Shown: positions 16,923 to 25,166 of the stretch, piece by piece
Layout: each line of letters begins with the position of its first letter
How positions within the stretch are numbered: position 1 is the stretch's first letter
NCBI GenBank assembly: GCA_004563715.1
Contig: SIRX01000110.1
Span: forward strand, 1-49,844
From: Actinomycetota bacterium
GTDB taxonomy: Bacteria; Actinomycetota; Rubrobacteria; Rubrobacterales; Rubrobacteraceae
Direction of reading: 5' to 3'
DNA: 49,844 nt
Translations under genes and position numbers: made by a program
The notes under the pieces: generated by a model
What the model saw: only the letters and a program-made list of their open reading frames with translations
The model's database searches: none
Told to the model about the DNA's origin: nothing

Positions 16923-16941
16923 ACACGGAGAGTAGCGGTTC

Positions 16942-18726
16942 CTAGATGCGCAAAGCCGCCAAGAAGGCTTCCTGAGGTATCTCGACGCTGCCCACCTGCT
17001 TCATGCGGCGCTTGCCGGCTTTCTGCTTCTCCAGCAGCTTGCGTTTGCGGGTTATATCGCCGCCGTAGCACTTGGCCGTTACGTCCTTACGGTAGGCGCG
17101 GACCGTCTCGCGGGCGATGATCCGTTTCCCGACTGACGCCTGCACCGGCACCTCGAACTGCTGGCGTGGGATCAACTCCCGCAGCTTCTCGGCCAGCGCC
17201 CGGCCCCGCGCGTACGCCTTCTCCCGGTGAACGATAAACGAGAGAGCATCCACCGGATCGCCGGAGACCAGTATTTCGACCTTCACCAGGTCCGAGGCCT
17301 CGTAGCCCTTCGGCTCGTAATCGTAGGAGGCGTAGCCGCGGGTGCGGCTCTTCAACGCATCGAAGAAGTCGGTGATGATCTCCGCGAGCGGCAGGTCGTA
17401 CGTGAGTTGCACCCTGCGGGTGGAGATGTACTCCATGCCGATCGAGACGCCGCGCCGCTCGTGGGCCAGGCCCATCACAGCCCCGACGTACTCCTTGGGG
17501 CAGATGATCGTGGCCCGCACGACGGGCTCCCGGATCTCTTCGAAGACCTCCGGCAGCTCGCTCGGGTTCGTGACCTCGATGGTCTCGCCGTCCACAACGA
17601 CCTCGTACTTCACGCTGGGAGAGGAGGCGATCAGGTCCAGCCCGAACTCCCGCTCCAGGCGCTCCTGTACGATCTCCATGTGCAAAAGCCCCAGGAAACC
17701 GCACCGGAACCCGAAACCCATCCGCGAGTTCTCCGGCTCGAAGAACAGCGAGGCGTCGTTTAGCTGCAGCTTGGCGAGGGCGTCGCGCAGGCGCTCGAAG
17801 TCGTCAGCGTCAGCAGGGTACAGTCCAGAGAAGACCGTCGGTAGCGCCCGGGCGTAACCGGGCAAGGGCTCCGTATCCGGGTCTTCTACCCTGGTCACCG
17901 TATCGCCGACACGCAACGCCTCGATGTCCTTGAGACCAGCGATCACGTACCCAACCTCCCCGGTCTGCAGGGAAGACAGGGCGGTCGGCTTGGGTGAGTA
18001 GCAGCCGACTTCCAGGATCTCGAACTGCTCCTCGCTGCCCATCGCCTGGACCGTGTCACCTTTTCTTATCTCGCCGTCGAAGAGGCGGGCGAGCGAGATC
18101 ACACCCCGGTAAGGGTCGTAGTGGGAGTCGAAGATCAGGGCGCGCGTCTGCTCGCGGGTGGTCTCGGGAGCCGGTATGCGGTCCACCACGGCGTCCAGCA
18201 CGTCCTGAACGCCCTCGCCGGTCTTGGCGGAGATCTTGAGTATCTCGTCTTCCTCGACCCCGAGCAGCTCGACGAGCTCCTCCACGACGGCGGGCACGTC
18301 GGCCACGGGCAGGTCTATCTTGTTGACGACGGGGATGATCTCCAGGTCGTGCTCCATCGCCAGGTAGAGGTTGGCGAGGGTCTGGGCCTGGATGCCCTGT
18401 CCAGCGTCCACGACGAGCAGGGCCCCCTCGCAGGCGGCTATGGCGCGCGAGACCTCGTAGGCGAAGTCCACGTGGCCCGGCGTGTCGATCAGGTTCAGGG
18501 TCCACTGGCCGTCAGAGCGATTGTAGAGCAGGCGTACGGCCTGCGCCTTGATCGTGATGCCCCGTTCGCGCTCCAGCTCCATCGTGTCGAGTATCTGGGC
18601 CATGCGTTCCCGCTCGGGGACGGCGTCCGTGGCGTCCAGAAGCCGGTCGGCCAGCGTGCTCTTGCCGTGATCAATGTGCGCGATAATGCAGAAGTTGCGC
18701 GTTCGTTCGATGCTGTCCACCCGCAA
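16942..18726 (-). CDS. lepA: elongation factor 4 (LepA)
   Basis: A 594-aa translational GTPase that associates with ribosomes and affects initiation and back-translocation. G1 AHIDHGKST is at 16-24. DTPGH, NKIDLP and the SAKTG motif follow, then the LepA-specific C-terminal domain with [35 protein letters not shown] (its start and end are quoted here as key residues KRIIARET and RKRKLLEKQ). Starts possible are TTG 18726 and GTG 18720. Neither has a Shine-Dalgarno. TAGACT at 18727-18732 ends 6 nt before the GTG, so a leaderless GTG start is attractive. It is divergent from rpsT. Confidence 0.96.
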   Translation of the reverse strand: MRVDSIERTRNFCIIAHIDHGKSTLADRLLDATDAVPERERMAQILDTMELERERGITIKAQAVRLLYNRSDGQWTLNLIDTPGHVDFAYEVSRAIAACEGALLVVDAGQGIQAQTLANLYLAMEHDLEIIPVVNKIDLPVADVPAVVEELVELLGVEEDEILKISAKTGEGVQDVLDAVVDRIPAPETTREQTRALIFDSHYDPYRGVISLARLFDGEIRKGDTVQAMGSEEQFEILEVGCYSPKPTALSSLQTGEVGYVIAGLKDIEALRVGDTVTRVEDPDTEPLPGYARALPTVFSGLYPADADDFERLRDALAKLQLNDASLFFEPENSRMGFGFRCGFLGLLHMEIVQERLEREFGLDLIASSPSVKYEVVVDGETIEVTNPSELPEVFEEIREPVVRATIICPKEYVGAVMGLAHERRGVSIGMEYISTRRVQLTYDLPLAEIITDFFDALKSRTRGYASYDYEPKGYEASDLVKVEILVSGDPVDALSFIVHREKAYARGRALAEKLRELIPRQQFEVPVQASVGKRIIARETVRAYRKDVTAKCYGGDITRKRKLLEKQKAGKRRMKQVGSVEIPQEAFLAALRI

Positions 18727-18732
18727 AGTCTA
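18727..18732 (-). promoter_or_regulatory. -10-like TAGACT before lepA
   Basis: TAGACT on the minus strand, directly upstream of the two candidate lepA starts. With the usual 7-nt distance, transcription would begin on the G of GTG 18720. No -35 match is seen. Confidence 0.4.
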
Positions 18733-18760
18733 ACATGATTGCCCCTTTGTTCCCGGTGTG

Positions 18761-18788
18761 TTACATTTTCCCGGTTACGCCTTTTATA
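18761..18788 (+). promoter_or_regulatory. rpsT promoter
   Basis: TTACAT (18761-18766) and TTTATA (18783-18788) are spaced 16 bp, upstream of rpsT. The predicted 5' leader is about 13 nt and includes the Shine-Dalgarno AAAGGA. Confidence 0.5.
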
Positions 18789-18807
18789 GAGTCGAAAGGA
18801 ACCAACT

Positions 18808-19080
18808 ATGCCCGCTCCCTCCAAGCGCGACAAGCAGAGCCTCAAGCGGTTCGAGCACAAGAGAACCATCAGGACCCGGCTCAAGAACCTGTCCAAAACC
18901 TTCTACCGCTCCGTGGAGGCAGGAGACCTCGATAGAGCCCGCGAGGTCCGCGACGAATCCCAGATAGCCTACGCCAAGGCGGCCAGCAAAGGCATCATTC
19001 ACCCGAACAAAGCCGCCCGCAAGGTCAGCCGTTTCGACAGGGCACTCGCCGGCAGCACCGTCACCGAGAACGACGCCTGA
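18808..19080 (+). CDS. rpsT: 30S ribosomal protein S20
   Basis: A 90-aa basic, helical S20 that binds the 5' and 3' minor domains of 16S rRNA. It shows the lysine-rich N-terminus (PAPSKRDKQSLKRFEHKRT), the RTRLKNLSKTFYRSVEAGD helix and the GIIHPNKAARKVSRFDRAL C-terminal signature. The ATG is preceded by AAAGGA at 8 nt. It stands alone on the plus strand between the divergent lepA and the convergent holA. This neighbourhood (holA-rpsT-lepA) is conserved in Gram-positive genomes, but here rpsT has flipped strand relative to holA. Confidence 0.96.
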   Translation: MPAPSKRDKQSLKRFEHKRTIRTRLKNLSKTFYRSVEAGDLDRAREVRDESQIAYAKAASKGIIHPNKAARKVSRFDRALAGSTVTENDA

Positions 19081-19081
19081 T

Positions 19082-19104
19082 CCGGCCAGCCAACCAGCGG
19101 CCGG
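19082..19104. terminator. inverted repeat between rpsT and holA
   Basis: CCGGCC (19082-19087) and GGCCGG (19099-19104) form a 6-bp stem with an 11-nt loop, directly after the rpsT stop and before the convergent holA stop. There is no U-tract. It is probably a weak bidirectional terminator. Confidence 0.4.
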
Positions 19105-19108
19105 GCGT

Positions 19109-20032
19109 CTAGCGACCCAGGGCCTGGACGGCGAGCTCCACCTGTAGCTCGTCGGTGAGTTCCTTACCCCCTTTCAACCCCCGCTCCAGGTCGAGAATGC
19201 GTTCCAGCGCCCGCTCGGCTTCTCCTTCGTCCAGCAGACGCCCCTGCTGTTCCAGCTTGCGCACGACAAAGGGTGGGACTTTAAGCTCTCTGGCCAGCTC
19301 ACCAGCCGGAACTCCCCGCCCCAACAGCGCGCGCGAGCGGGCGAGAAGCTGGAACTGGCGCCGGATCATGTACGCTATCCGCAACGGGGGCTCGCCGGTC
19401 ACGAGCAACTCCTCCAGCAAACGGACGGCACGGCCTTTCTCTCCGACAGCCAGTGAATCTACGAACGCGAAGATGTTGGATTGGAGATCCGGGGGACACA
19501 ACGCTTCTACGTCGCGGGTATTCGCAGGCGCGTCGTCGGGTACGTAGAGCGCGAGCTTCTGGATCTCGCGAACGGCCCGGTTCTTGTCCCCGGAGCACCG
19601 CTCGACGAGAAATGCGGCGACGTCTTCCGGCAGGGCCAGCCCAAGCTTCTTCGCGTACCCAGCGGCCCACCGGACCAGGGCCCGGCCGGTAGGCTGCTCC
19701 AGGTTGTGCACCTCTCCAACCTCTTTCACCTTCGTGAGGAGCTTTTCGCGCGCGCCGAGCTTGCCGCCGAGCATTACCAGGTCGGTCTCAGACGTGGGGT
19801 CCTTAAGATAGTCGACGATGACGGCCTTGCGGGCGGCGTCCCAGGCGTCGAGGTTGCGAACCAGCACGAAGGCGCCGTTCCCGAACAGGGAGTAAGAGTT
19901 ACAGGCCGAAACCACCTCCTCGGGCGAGGCTTCCGAGGCGTCGTAAGCTTCTATCAGGCGGCCACGGCGCAGCTTCTCCACGCTACGGGCCTTGCGCTCT
20001 TCGTCGTCTCCGAGTAACAAGTATACCGGCAC
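19109..20032 (-). CDS. holA: DNA polymerase III subunit delta
   Basis: A 307-aa delta subunit of the clamp loader, which opens the beta clamp with the DnaX complex. The N-terminus VYLLLGDDEERKARSVEKL, the middle SLFGNGAFVLVRNLDAW and KLGLALPEDVAAFLVERCSGD, and the C-terminal collar RIAYMIRRQFQLLARSRAL match the family. The GTG start at 20032 has no Shine-Dalgarno, but TAGAAT ends 7 nt upstream, so it may be leaderless even though it is only 10 bp after comEC. It converges on rpsT. Confidence 0.92.
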   Translation of the reverse strand: MPVYLLLGDDEERKARSVEKLRRGRLIEAYDASEASPEEVVSACNSYSLFGNGAFVLVRNLDAWDAARKAVIVDYLKDPTSETDLVMLGGKLGAREKLLTKVKEVGEVHNLEQPTGRALVRWAAGYAKKLGLALPEDVAAFLVERCSGDKNRAVREIQKLALYVPDDAPANTRDVEALCPPDLQSNIFAFVDSLAVGEKGRAVRLLEELLVTGEPPLRIAYMIRRQFQLLARSRALLGRGVPAGELARELKVPPFVVRKLEQQGRLLDEGEAERALERILDLERGLKGGKELTDELQVELAVQALGR

Positions 20033-20039
20033 GAACTGT

Positions 20040-20045
20040 ATTCTA
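20040..20045 (-). promoter_or_regulatory. -10-like TAGAAT before holA
   Basis: TAGAAT on the minus strand, ending 7 nt before the holA GTG, so +1 would fall on or next to the start codon. A TTGACG lies upstream, but at 21 bp it is too far to be a standard -35. Confidence 0.45.
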
Positions 20046-21647
20046 ACCCCTAGCTACGCCGACGAGCGTCAACCAGAGGATGACCCACAGCAGCATCAGG
20101 CCAGCCCACCGCGGCCAGGTCTCCTCCGGCGAGAACTGGCCGACTATAGCCGCGGGGACGCACCCCGCGTAGAAAGCCCCAATAAGCGGCAGCGTAACAC
20201 CCGAGGCGGTTACGGCCGCAAACGGCAGGCCAGACGCGGCCTGGGCGGTCCACCGGACGAGGGTGATCAGAAACCCGTTGACGTAGTTCATCGGATAAGC
20301 CAGTTCCGGCAGTACGTTACCGGTCGCAGCGGCCAGCAGGCCCAGAGTCAGTATCGGACCCGAGAGCGGCACGGCTATGAGGTTGGTCAGGGTGCCGACG
20401 ACCGAAACCTCCTCGAAGGTGGCGGCTATTATCGGGGCCGTGGCTGTCTGGGCTGCGAGCGAGATCGACAGCAGGCTCGCCAGGAGCTCCGGAGGACGCT
20501 TCAGCGGCCGGAGGACGGTGCGTTCCAGCAGCGCCTTCAGAGGTTTTCTCAGCAACAAGATACCGAACACCGCTGAGACGGAGAGCTGAAACCCCGTGCT
20601 GTAGATCAGGTCCGGCTTATATGTCAGCACCGCCGCGAGCATGGTCGTCGTAAAGTGCAGCGGCGAGAGCTGGCGACGAAACAGCAACGCCCCGAGCACC
20701 AGGGTAGATACGACCCCCGCCCGGACGGCCGAGGGCGGGGCTCCCGCAATCGTTATATACAACCACACCAGCCCTAGGGTAACCGGCGTTCGGACCATCA
20801 GCGGAACGGCGAGAAAGCGTAGCACGAAGTACGTCATCGCCACGAGGATCGCGACGTGCTGGCCAGAGATAGCCAGGATATGAGTTATCCCACTTCTTCT
20901 GAAGTGCTCTTGAAGCTCGTCCGGCATGCGCGAGCGGTCACCGATCACCATCGCCCGGACGATGGACGCCTCCGTAGGCCGCAAGCCGTAACCCAGAGCG
21001 GCGTCCGTCCGGCTGTGGACCCGGCCGATCCAGCCCAGGTTCTCGTCTACCCGCCACACGCCGGTGGCGTAGACGATGGCGGAGATACCTCTCGTCGAGA
21101 GGTAACGGGCGTAATCGAAGCCCTCTTCTCCGACCGTGGGCCGTGTTATCTCACCGTCGACCCGCACCCGATCTCCGACCCCGACGTTTAGATCTCCGGA
21201 GAACACCTGTACCCCGCCGCCCCGCAAGACCTCACGCCCGTCGTACCACAGATGTTCCACCCTGACATCGGCCCGGTTTCCGTAGCCTCCCGGCACCGGC
21301 GGAGAGGCCACCACACCCGCTATGACCACCTCACCCGGTTCCCGGGACGCGAGTTCTGCCAGCGGGTCCGCCACCAGCCCGTGCACGGCGGCTATCCCGA
21401 CCCCGCCGCCGGCGAAGAGCGGGCTCAAAACCGCCATCATCCACCAGCTCGACGGAACCAGGTCACGCCGCAAGATCGCTGCTGCAGACACTATGAAGCT
21501 CGCTGTCACGAGCGCATAAGCGAGTGGTGGCGCGACCATGCCCGAGACGATACCGGCAACCAGAACGGCGGACCAGAGATCCAGGCGGACCGGCGGACGC
21601 AGTTCGAGGCCTAGGTTCCCCGTCTTCTTTGCATCAAACCTCTGCAA
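20043..21647 (-). CDS. comEC: ComEC/Rec2 DNA-uptake channel, without beta-lactamase domain
   Basis: A 534-aa membrane protein of the ComEC family, the channel that moves single-stranded DNA into competent cells. The N-terminal helices and OB-fold-like region (about 95-200) are followed by the competence domain, with RSRMPDELQEHFRRSGITHILAISGQHVAIL (key residues H and ISGQH) near 245, and then many membrane helices. It ends about 20 residues after the last helix, so the metallo-beta-lactamase-like nuclease domain of 750-aa homologues is absent. The TTG start lies inside the end of comEA (14-bp overlap) without a clear Shine-Dalgarno, so the start is uncertain. Confidence 0.9.
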   Translation of the reverse strand: MQRFDAKKTGNLGLELRPPVRLDLWSAVLVAGIVSGMVAPPLAYALVTASFIVSAAAILRRDLVPSSWWMMAVLSPLFAGGGVGIAAVHGLVADPLAELASREPGEVVIAGVVASPPVPGGYGNRADVRVEHLWYDGREVLRGGGVQVFSGDLNVGVGDRVRVDGEITRPTVGEEGFDYARYLSTRGISAIVYATGVWRVDENLGWIGRVHSRTDAALGYGLRPTEASIVRAMVIGDRSRMPDELQEHFRRSGITHILAISGQHVAILVAMTYFVLRFLAVPLMVRTPVTLGLVWLYITIAGAPPSAVRAGVVSTLVLGALLFRRQLSPLHFTTTMLAAVLTYKPDLIYSTGFQLSVSAVFGILLLRKPLKALLERTVLRPLKRPPELLASLLSISLAAQTATAPIIAATFEEVSVVGTLTNLIAVPLSGPILTLGLLAAATGNVLPELAYPMNYVNGFLITLVRWTAQAASGLPFAAVTASGVTLPLIGAFYAGCVPAAIVGQFSPEETWPRWAGLMLLWVILWLTLVGVARG

Positions 21648-22047
21648 AGGGTTTGATCTTCTCGAGCGTCTTCGGGCCTATCCCCGAAACCTCTTCCAGA
21701 TCATCTACCGAGCGGAACATGCCGTTCGATTCCCGGTATTCTGCGATTTTCTGGGCCGTAGCCGGGCCGACGCTGGGAAGTTCTTCCAGTTCGCCCACAT
21801 CGGCAGTATTGATGTTGACCAGCAACGGCTGGTTGGCTTCGTCGACTACCTCCTCCAGCGAAGCGCTGTATACCACCCGCGGCGCCTGCTCGGAGACACG
21901 AGAGGCATAAAATGCGCCGCCAGCGAGCACGAGAACCACCAGAAAGGAAACCAGGATTTGAGGCTTATGGCGGGCAAAGACAGCTAACAGCGAGCCTTGC
22001 CCGCTGGCTTCGTCGCTCTCTCGTGCGGTGTCGAAGCCTCTCCTCAC
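21634..22047 (-). CDS. comEA: ComEA-type DNA receptor
   Basis: A 137-aa competence protein that binds double-stranded DNA at the cell surface. The GTG at 22047 is 4 nt after GGGAGG. Longer readings would run through the tRNA-Ala gene. A short basic N-terminus and one membrane helix (about 29-48) precede a linker and two helix-hairpin-helix units: NINTADVGELEELPSVGPATAQKI (key residues NINTA and LPSVGPATA) and FRSVDDLEEVSGIGPKTLEKI. It is a short form, without the SLBB-type linker domain seen in many homologues. It overlaps comEC. Confidence 0.9.
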   Translation of the reverse strand: MRRGFDTARESDEASGQGSLLAVFARHKPQILVSFLVVLVLAGGAFYASRVSEQAPRVVYSASLEEVVDEANQPLLVNINTADVGELEELPSVGPATAQKIAEYRESNGMFRSVDDLEEVSGIGPKTLEKIKPFAEV

Positions 22048-22072
22048 CTGGCCTCCCAAGAATATCCAGGAG

Positions 22073-22145
22073 TGGAGCCGGCGGGGCTCGAACCCGCGAC
22101 CTCCACGCTGCCAGCGTGGCGCTCTCCCAACTGAGCTACGGCCCC
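22073..22145 (-). tRNA. tRNA-Ala (GGC)
   Basis: A 73-nt minus-strand cloverleaf. The acceptor GGGGCCG/CGGCTCC contains the G3:U70 wobble pair that identifies alanine tRNAs, with discriminator A. The anticodon loop is CTGGCAG (anticodon GGC), and the T arm carries GGTTCGAGCC. It lies between rsfS and comEA on the same strand. Confidence 0.96.
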
Positions 22146-22209
22146 AGAAAGACCACCAGAGTATATGTACCGCGCCCGGAAGTGTCAAACGGGCGCATGG
22201 AGAATTTTG

Positions 22210-22605
22210 TTACTCCGGCCAGTGCTCCTGGGGAACGCTGCGCCAGAGCGACTCCAGCCGGTAGTAATCGCGGGCCTCGTCGGTGAAGATGTGCACCACG
22301 ACGTCGATAAAGTCCAGGCTGATCCAGGCGGTTCCCTCTTCTATGCGGCGGGTGCGGGGCCGGTGGCCCTCCTCGTTCATCTTCTCGATCACCTCTTCGG
22401 CGATCCGCTTGGTCTGGCGTTCGGTCTCGGCGCTGGCGATCACGAAGTAGTCCGTATACGAAACGGCCTCGCGCAGATCCACCAGCACGACGTCTTTGGC
22501 GAACATCTCGCTTGCTGCCCGCGCCGCCGTGGTAGCCATCCCGTAAGTGATCTCGGCGCCTTCGCCATTCCAGGTCTCCCGCACGGCGGACTCGTCGCCC
22601 CTCAC
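22210..22605 (-). CDS. rsfS: ribosomal silencing factor RsfS
   Basis: A 131-aa RsfS (Iojap) that binds L14 and blocks subunit joining when nutrients are low. It shows KDVVLVDLREAVSYTDYFVIASAETERQ and the WISLDFIDVVVHIFTDEARDYYRLESLW end (key residues YTDYFVI and VVVHIF), which are the family signatures. The GTG at 22605 overlaps the nadD stop by 4 bp (GTGA) and follows GGAGGAG. The obgE-nadD-rsfS order is common in Gram-positives. Confidence 0.94.
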   Translation of the reverse strand: MRGDESAVRETWNGEGAEITYGMATTAARAASEMFAKDVVLVDLREAVSYTDYFVIASAETERQTKRIAEEVIEKMNEEGHRPRTRRIEEGTAWISLDFIDVVVHIFTDEARDYYRLESLWRSVPQEHWPE

Positions 22606-23246
22606 GAAATCTCCTCCTTCAAGGGTTCTCCTTCGTTTCTCTTTTCGTCGCCACGATACAGTCCTTTCTCTTCTATCATCTCGCGCACCGCCTCCGGGAC
22701 CAGGTAGCGTACCGTCTTTCCCTGGAGCATCCGGCGCCGGATTCCGGTCGCCGAAATGTCTACCCGGGAGCATTCGACCGGGAATATGCGGTCGAAGTTC
22801 TGCAAGCCGGACTCCAGATGGTCGAGCTTGGAGAGGTCGTACCCGGGACGCGTCGCCGCCACCATCACGGCCTGCTCCAGGAGGCGATCCGGTTCTTTCC
22901 AGGTGAGCAGGTTGGATACCTCGTCCGCCCCGGTCACGAAGAACCACTCGTGCTCCGGCGAACGCTCCTTGAGTATCCGCACCGTCTCGACGCTGTGCAT
23001 GGCCCGTCCGGTATCTATCTCGACCCGGTCCACCGAAAAGCGCTCGTTGCCGGCTACGGCGGCCTCTACGAGCGCCAGCCGGTCCTCCGCGCTCGCCCGC
23101 ACGCTGGAAGCCTCCTTGTGCGGCGGGATGCCGCCCGGCACGAAGATCACCTGGTCCAGGCCCAACTCGTCCATGACCTGCTCCCCGATGATCATGTGTC
23201 CCACGTGTATCGGGTCGAAGGTCCCGCCAAAGATTCCTATACGCAC
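22602..23246 (-). CDS. nadD: nicotinate-nucleotide adenylyltransferase
   Basis: A 214-aa enzyme that joins nicotinate mononucleotide to AMP in NAD synthesis. The nucleotidyl-transferase motif GGTFDPIHVGH is at 7-17 (H14 and H17), and the C-terminal ISATGIRRRM matches the ISxTxIR signature. The GTG at 23246 is chosen because GGTGAGG ends 5 nt upstream. A GTG two codons earlier (23252) lies inside that Shine-Dalgarno. It starts 7 bp after obgE and overlaps rsfS. Confidence 0.95.
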   Translation of the reverse strand: MRIGIFGGTFDPIHVGHMIIGEQVMDELGLDQVIFVPGGIPPHKEASSVRASAEDRLALVEAAVAGNERFSVDRVEIDTGRAMHSVETVRILKERSPEHEWFFVTGADEVSNLLTWKEPDRLLEQAVMVAATRPGYDLSKLDHLESGLQNFDRIFPVECSRVDISATGIRRRMLQGKTVRYLVPEAVREMIEEKGLYRGDEKRNEGEPLKEEIS

Positions 23247-23253
23247 GCGCACC

Positions 23254-24492
23254 TCACCGGAAATCGAATACCGTCTCGCCGATCCTGACCTCGTCACCCG
23301 GCTCCGCGCCCGCCCGGCGCAGGGCCGACATGACGCCCTTCCGTTCCAACTCCCGCTGGAAGTGCTCCACGCCCTCCGGGCTCCCCCAATCTGTCTTGAG
23401 CGCTACCCGCTCTACCTCTTCACCGGTCACGGAGTAAACACCCGGTCCCTCGGACTCTACCCGAAGCCCCCGCCAGGCGGGCCGGAAAACCCGGTGATCT
23501 TCTCCGGCGGCGACCGCCGTCTCGCTTTCGAGTCCCCGGGTCTTTTCCTCAAGTAGATCTCTGAGGTCTTCTACTCCTTCGCCGGTAACCGCGGAGACGT
23601 GCACCGCACCGGGAAATTCCTGCGCCAGGTAATCTCGCAACTCGCTGTCGAGCAAGTCTATTTTATTGAGCACCGTCAGGTTCGGCTTCCGCGAGAGACC
23701 GGCCGCGTGCAACTCGGCCCTCAGGGTACCTTCCGCCCCTTCCGGGTCTTCGCTCGCGTCCAGCACTACGGCCAGCAGCCGCGCCCGCGCCACGTGCCGC
23801 AGAAACCGGTTGCCCAAACCCCGGCCCTCGCTGGCGCCCGCAATAAGCCCAGGTATGTCCGCAACCACGAACGGTGATCTGTAACCGCTTTCGTCCACCA
23901 CGCCGAGCTTAGGAACGAGCGTGGTGAACGGGTACGCGCCCACTTTGGGACGGGCCGCGCTCAGGGCGGCGAGCAGGGAAGATTTCCCGGCGTTCGGCAG
24001 GCCGACCAGACCCACATCCGAGAGCACCCTGAGCTCCAGCCGAAGCTCCCGCTCCTCTCCCGGCAGGCCCCGTTCCCGGAAAGCCGGCGCCTGACGGGTA
24101 GAGGTGGCGAACGAGGCGTTGCCCCGTCCGCCCTCGCCACCCCGGGCAACGGCGAAGGAGGCTCCGGGCTCTGAGAGGTCCGCGAGCATACCATCCTCGT
24201 CGAAGACCAGAGTTCCGACCGGAACCTCCAGGACCGTATCTTCCCCCCTATGTCCGGCCCGGTTGTTGCCCGAGCCGTGGCTGCCGCGCCCGGCTTTCAC
24301 GAGCTTGCGGTAGGCGTAAGGTTCGAGGGTGGAGAGATCCTCGGTGGCCCGTAGTACCACCGAGCCGCCGTCGCCGCCGCGGCCTCCGTCCGGCCCGCCG
24401 CGCGGCTTGTACTTCTCGCGGTTGAAAGAAACGCTCCCGTCGCCGCCGCGACCCCCACGGACGACGAAACGGGCTTCATCGACGAACTGCAA
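23254..24492 (-). CDS. obgE: GTPase ObgE
   Basis: A 412-aa GTPase for 50S assembly and (p)ppGpp-linked growth control. The glycine-rich Obg fold covers about 1-158, with [25 protein letters not shown] (repeated GGxGGDG). The G domain has G1 GLPNAGKSS at 164-172, DIPGLI and NKIDLLD. The C-terminal OCT domain covers about 345-412. The TTG start is preceded by a G-run 11 nt upstream inside a small hairpin, so the ribosome-binding site may be masked. It follows rpmA by 28 bp, as in the conserved rplU-rpmA-obgE operon. Confidence 0.96.
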   Translation of the reverse strand: MQFVDEARFVVRGGRGGDGSVSFNREKYKPRGGPDGGRGGDGGSVVLRATEDLSTLEPYAYRKLVKAGRGSHGSGNNRAGHRGEDTVLEVPVGTLVFDEDGMLADLSEPGASFAVARGGEGGRGNASFATSTRQAPAFRERGLPGEERELRLELRVLSDVGLVGLPNAGKSSLLAALSAARPKVGAYPFTTLVPKLGVVDESGYRSPFVVADIPGLIAGASEGRGLGNRFLRHVARARLLAVVLDASEDPEGAEGTLRAELHAAGLSRKPNLTVLNKIDLLDSELRDYLAQEFPGAVHVSAVTGEGVEDLRDLLEEKTRGLESETAVAAGEDHRVFRPAWRGLRVESEGPGVYSVTGEEVERVALKTDWGSPEGVEHFQRELERKGVMSALRRAGAEPGDEVRIGETVFDFR

Positions 24493-24493
24493 A

Positions 24494-24507
24494 GGGGCTA
24501 GAGCCCC
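24494..24507 (-). promoter_or_regulatory. hairpin over the obgE ribosome-binding site
   Basis: GGGGC-TAGA-GCCCC forms a 5-bp GC stem with a 4-nt loop, immediately before the obgE TTG. It includes part of the only Shine-Dalgarno-like G-run. It could reduce initiation or act as a weak attenuator between rpmA and obgE. Confidence 0.4.
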
Positions 24508-24520
24508 CCTATAGAGCGTG

Positions 24521-24781
24521 TCAGACCGCGGCCTCCTCGACGACGTTTACGACCCGCCGTCCCCGGCGTCGCCCGAAGTCCACGCGTCCGGCAGCCGTGG
24601 CGAAGAGCGTGTCGTCCGAGCCCTTGCCCACGTTGTTGCCGGGGTGGACCTTGGTTCCCCGCTGGCGGACGATGATGCTGCCGGCGTTCACGCGCTGGCC
24701 GCCGAACGCCTTGACGCCTAGCCGCTTGCCTTCCGAGTCGCGGCCGTTTCTCGAAGAGCCGCCGCCTTTCTTGTGCGCCAT
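24521..24781 (-). CDS. rpmA: 50S ribosomal protein L27
   Basis: An 86-aa L27 located near the peptidyl-transferase centre. It shows [23 protein letters not shown] (key residues AHKKGGGS and SEGKRLGVK) and [19 protein letters not shown], with the usual beta-barrel end. The N-terminus starts directly with AHKKG, with no Firmicutes-type cleaved extension. GTGGAGG, overlapping the end of rplU, provides its Shine-Dalgarno. Confidence 0.97.
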   Translation of the reverse strand: MAHKKGGGSSRNGRDSEGKRLGVKAFGGQRVNAGSIIVRQRGTKVHPGNNVGKGSDDTLFATAAGRVDFGRRRGRRVVNVVEEAAV

Positions 24782-24782
24782 A

Positions 24783-25070
24783 CTAAACCTCCACTATCCG
24801 AAGCCGGGTCAACTCCTGCCGGTGCCCGGTCTTTTTACGATAAGTCTTCTTGGGCTTGTACTTGTAGACCTGGATCTTGTCGCCCCGGAAGTGCTCCAGA
24901 ATCTCGGCCCGCGCCGTCCGGTCCGAGAAATCGAAATCGTCTCCGTCGGCCAGGAAGCTGACCGGGAGTTCTACCTGATCTCCTACCTCACCTTTTATGC
25001 GGTCGACGACCAGCTCGTGATCCCGGGCCGTCCTGTACTGCCTTCCGCCGCTCTTTACTACCGCAAACAT
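24783..25070 (-). CDS. rplU: 50S ribosomal protein L21
   Basis: A 95-aa L21 that binds 23S rRNA domain II. It shows [21 protein letters not shown] at the start and [21 protein letters not shown] near the end (key residues YKPKKxYRKKxGHRQ), which are both family signatures. AGGAG lies 8 nt before the ATG. It is the first gene of rplU-rpmA-obgE-nadD-rsfS. Confidence 0.97.
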   Translation of the reverse strand: MFAVVKSGGRQYRTARDHELVVDRIKGEVGDQVELPVSFLADGDDFDFSDRTARAEILEHFRGDKIQVYKYKPKKTYRKKTGHRQELTRLRIVEV

Positions 25071-25114
25071 TGTATTAGCTCCTAAGCATCGAAACCGTTG
25101 TGACCATACTGGCG

Positions 25115-25135
25115 ATTCTACAACACGGTAGTATA
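25115..25135 (-). promoter_or_regulatory. candidate rplU promoter -10 elements
   Basis: Two -10-like hexamers on the minus strand, TAGAAT (25115-25120) and TATACT (25130-25135), in the 96-bp rodA-rplU gap. The first would give a leader of about 38 nt holding the Shine-Dalgarno. No -35 consensus is seen for either. Confidence 0.35.
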
Positions 25136-25166
25136 ACCGCCGGTAGCCGCCACGACCAGAAAACGC

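Noticed and set aside
16908-16941. CIRCE operator before hrcA
   Set aside because: The gap reads CTACTCTCCGTG and TTAGAATT, without the TTAGCACTC-N9-GAGTGCTAA inverted repeat.
20040-20075. TTGACG with TAGAAT as a standard two-element promoter for holA
   Set aside because: The spacer is 21 bp, too long for a normal sigma-70-type promoter. Only the -10-like hexamer is kept.
22048-22188. N-terminal extension of comEA
   Set aside because: It would translate through tRNA-Ala. A GTG with a good Shine-Dalgarno at 22047 gives a normal ComEA.
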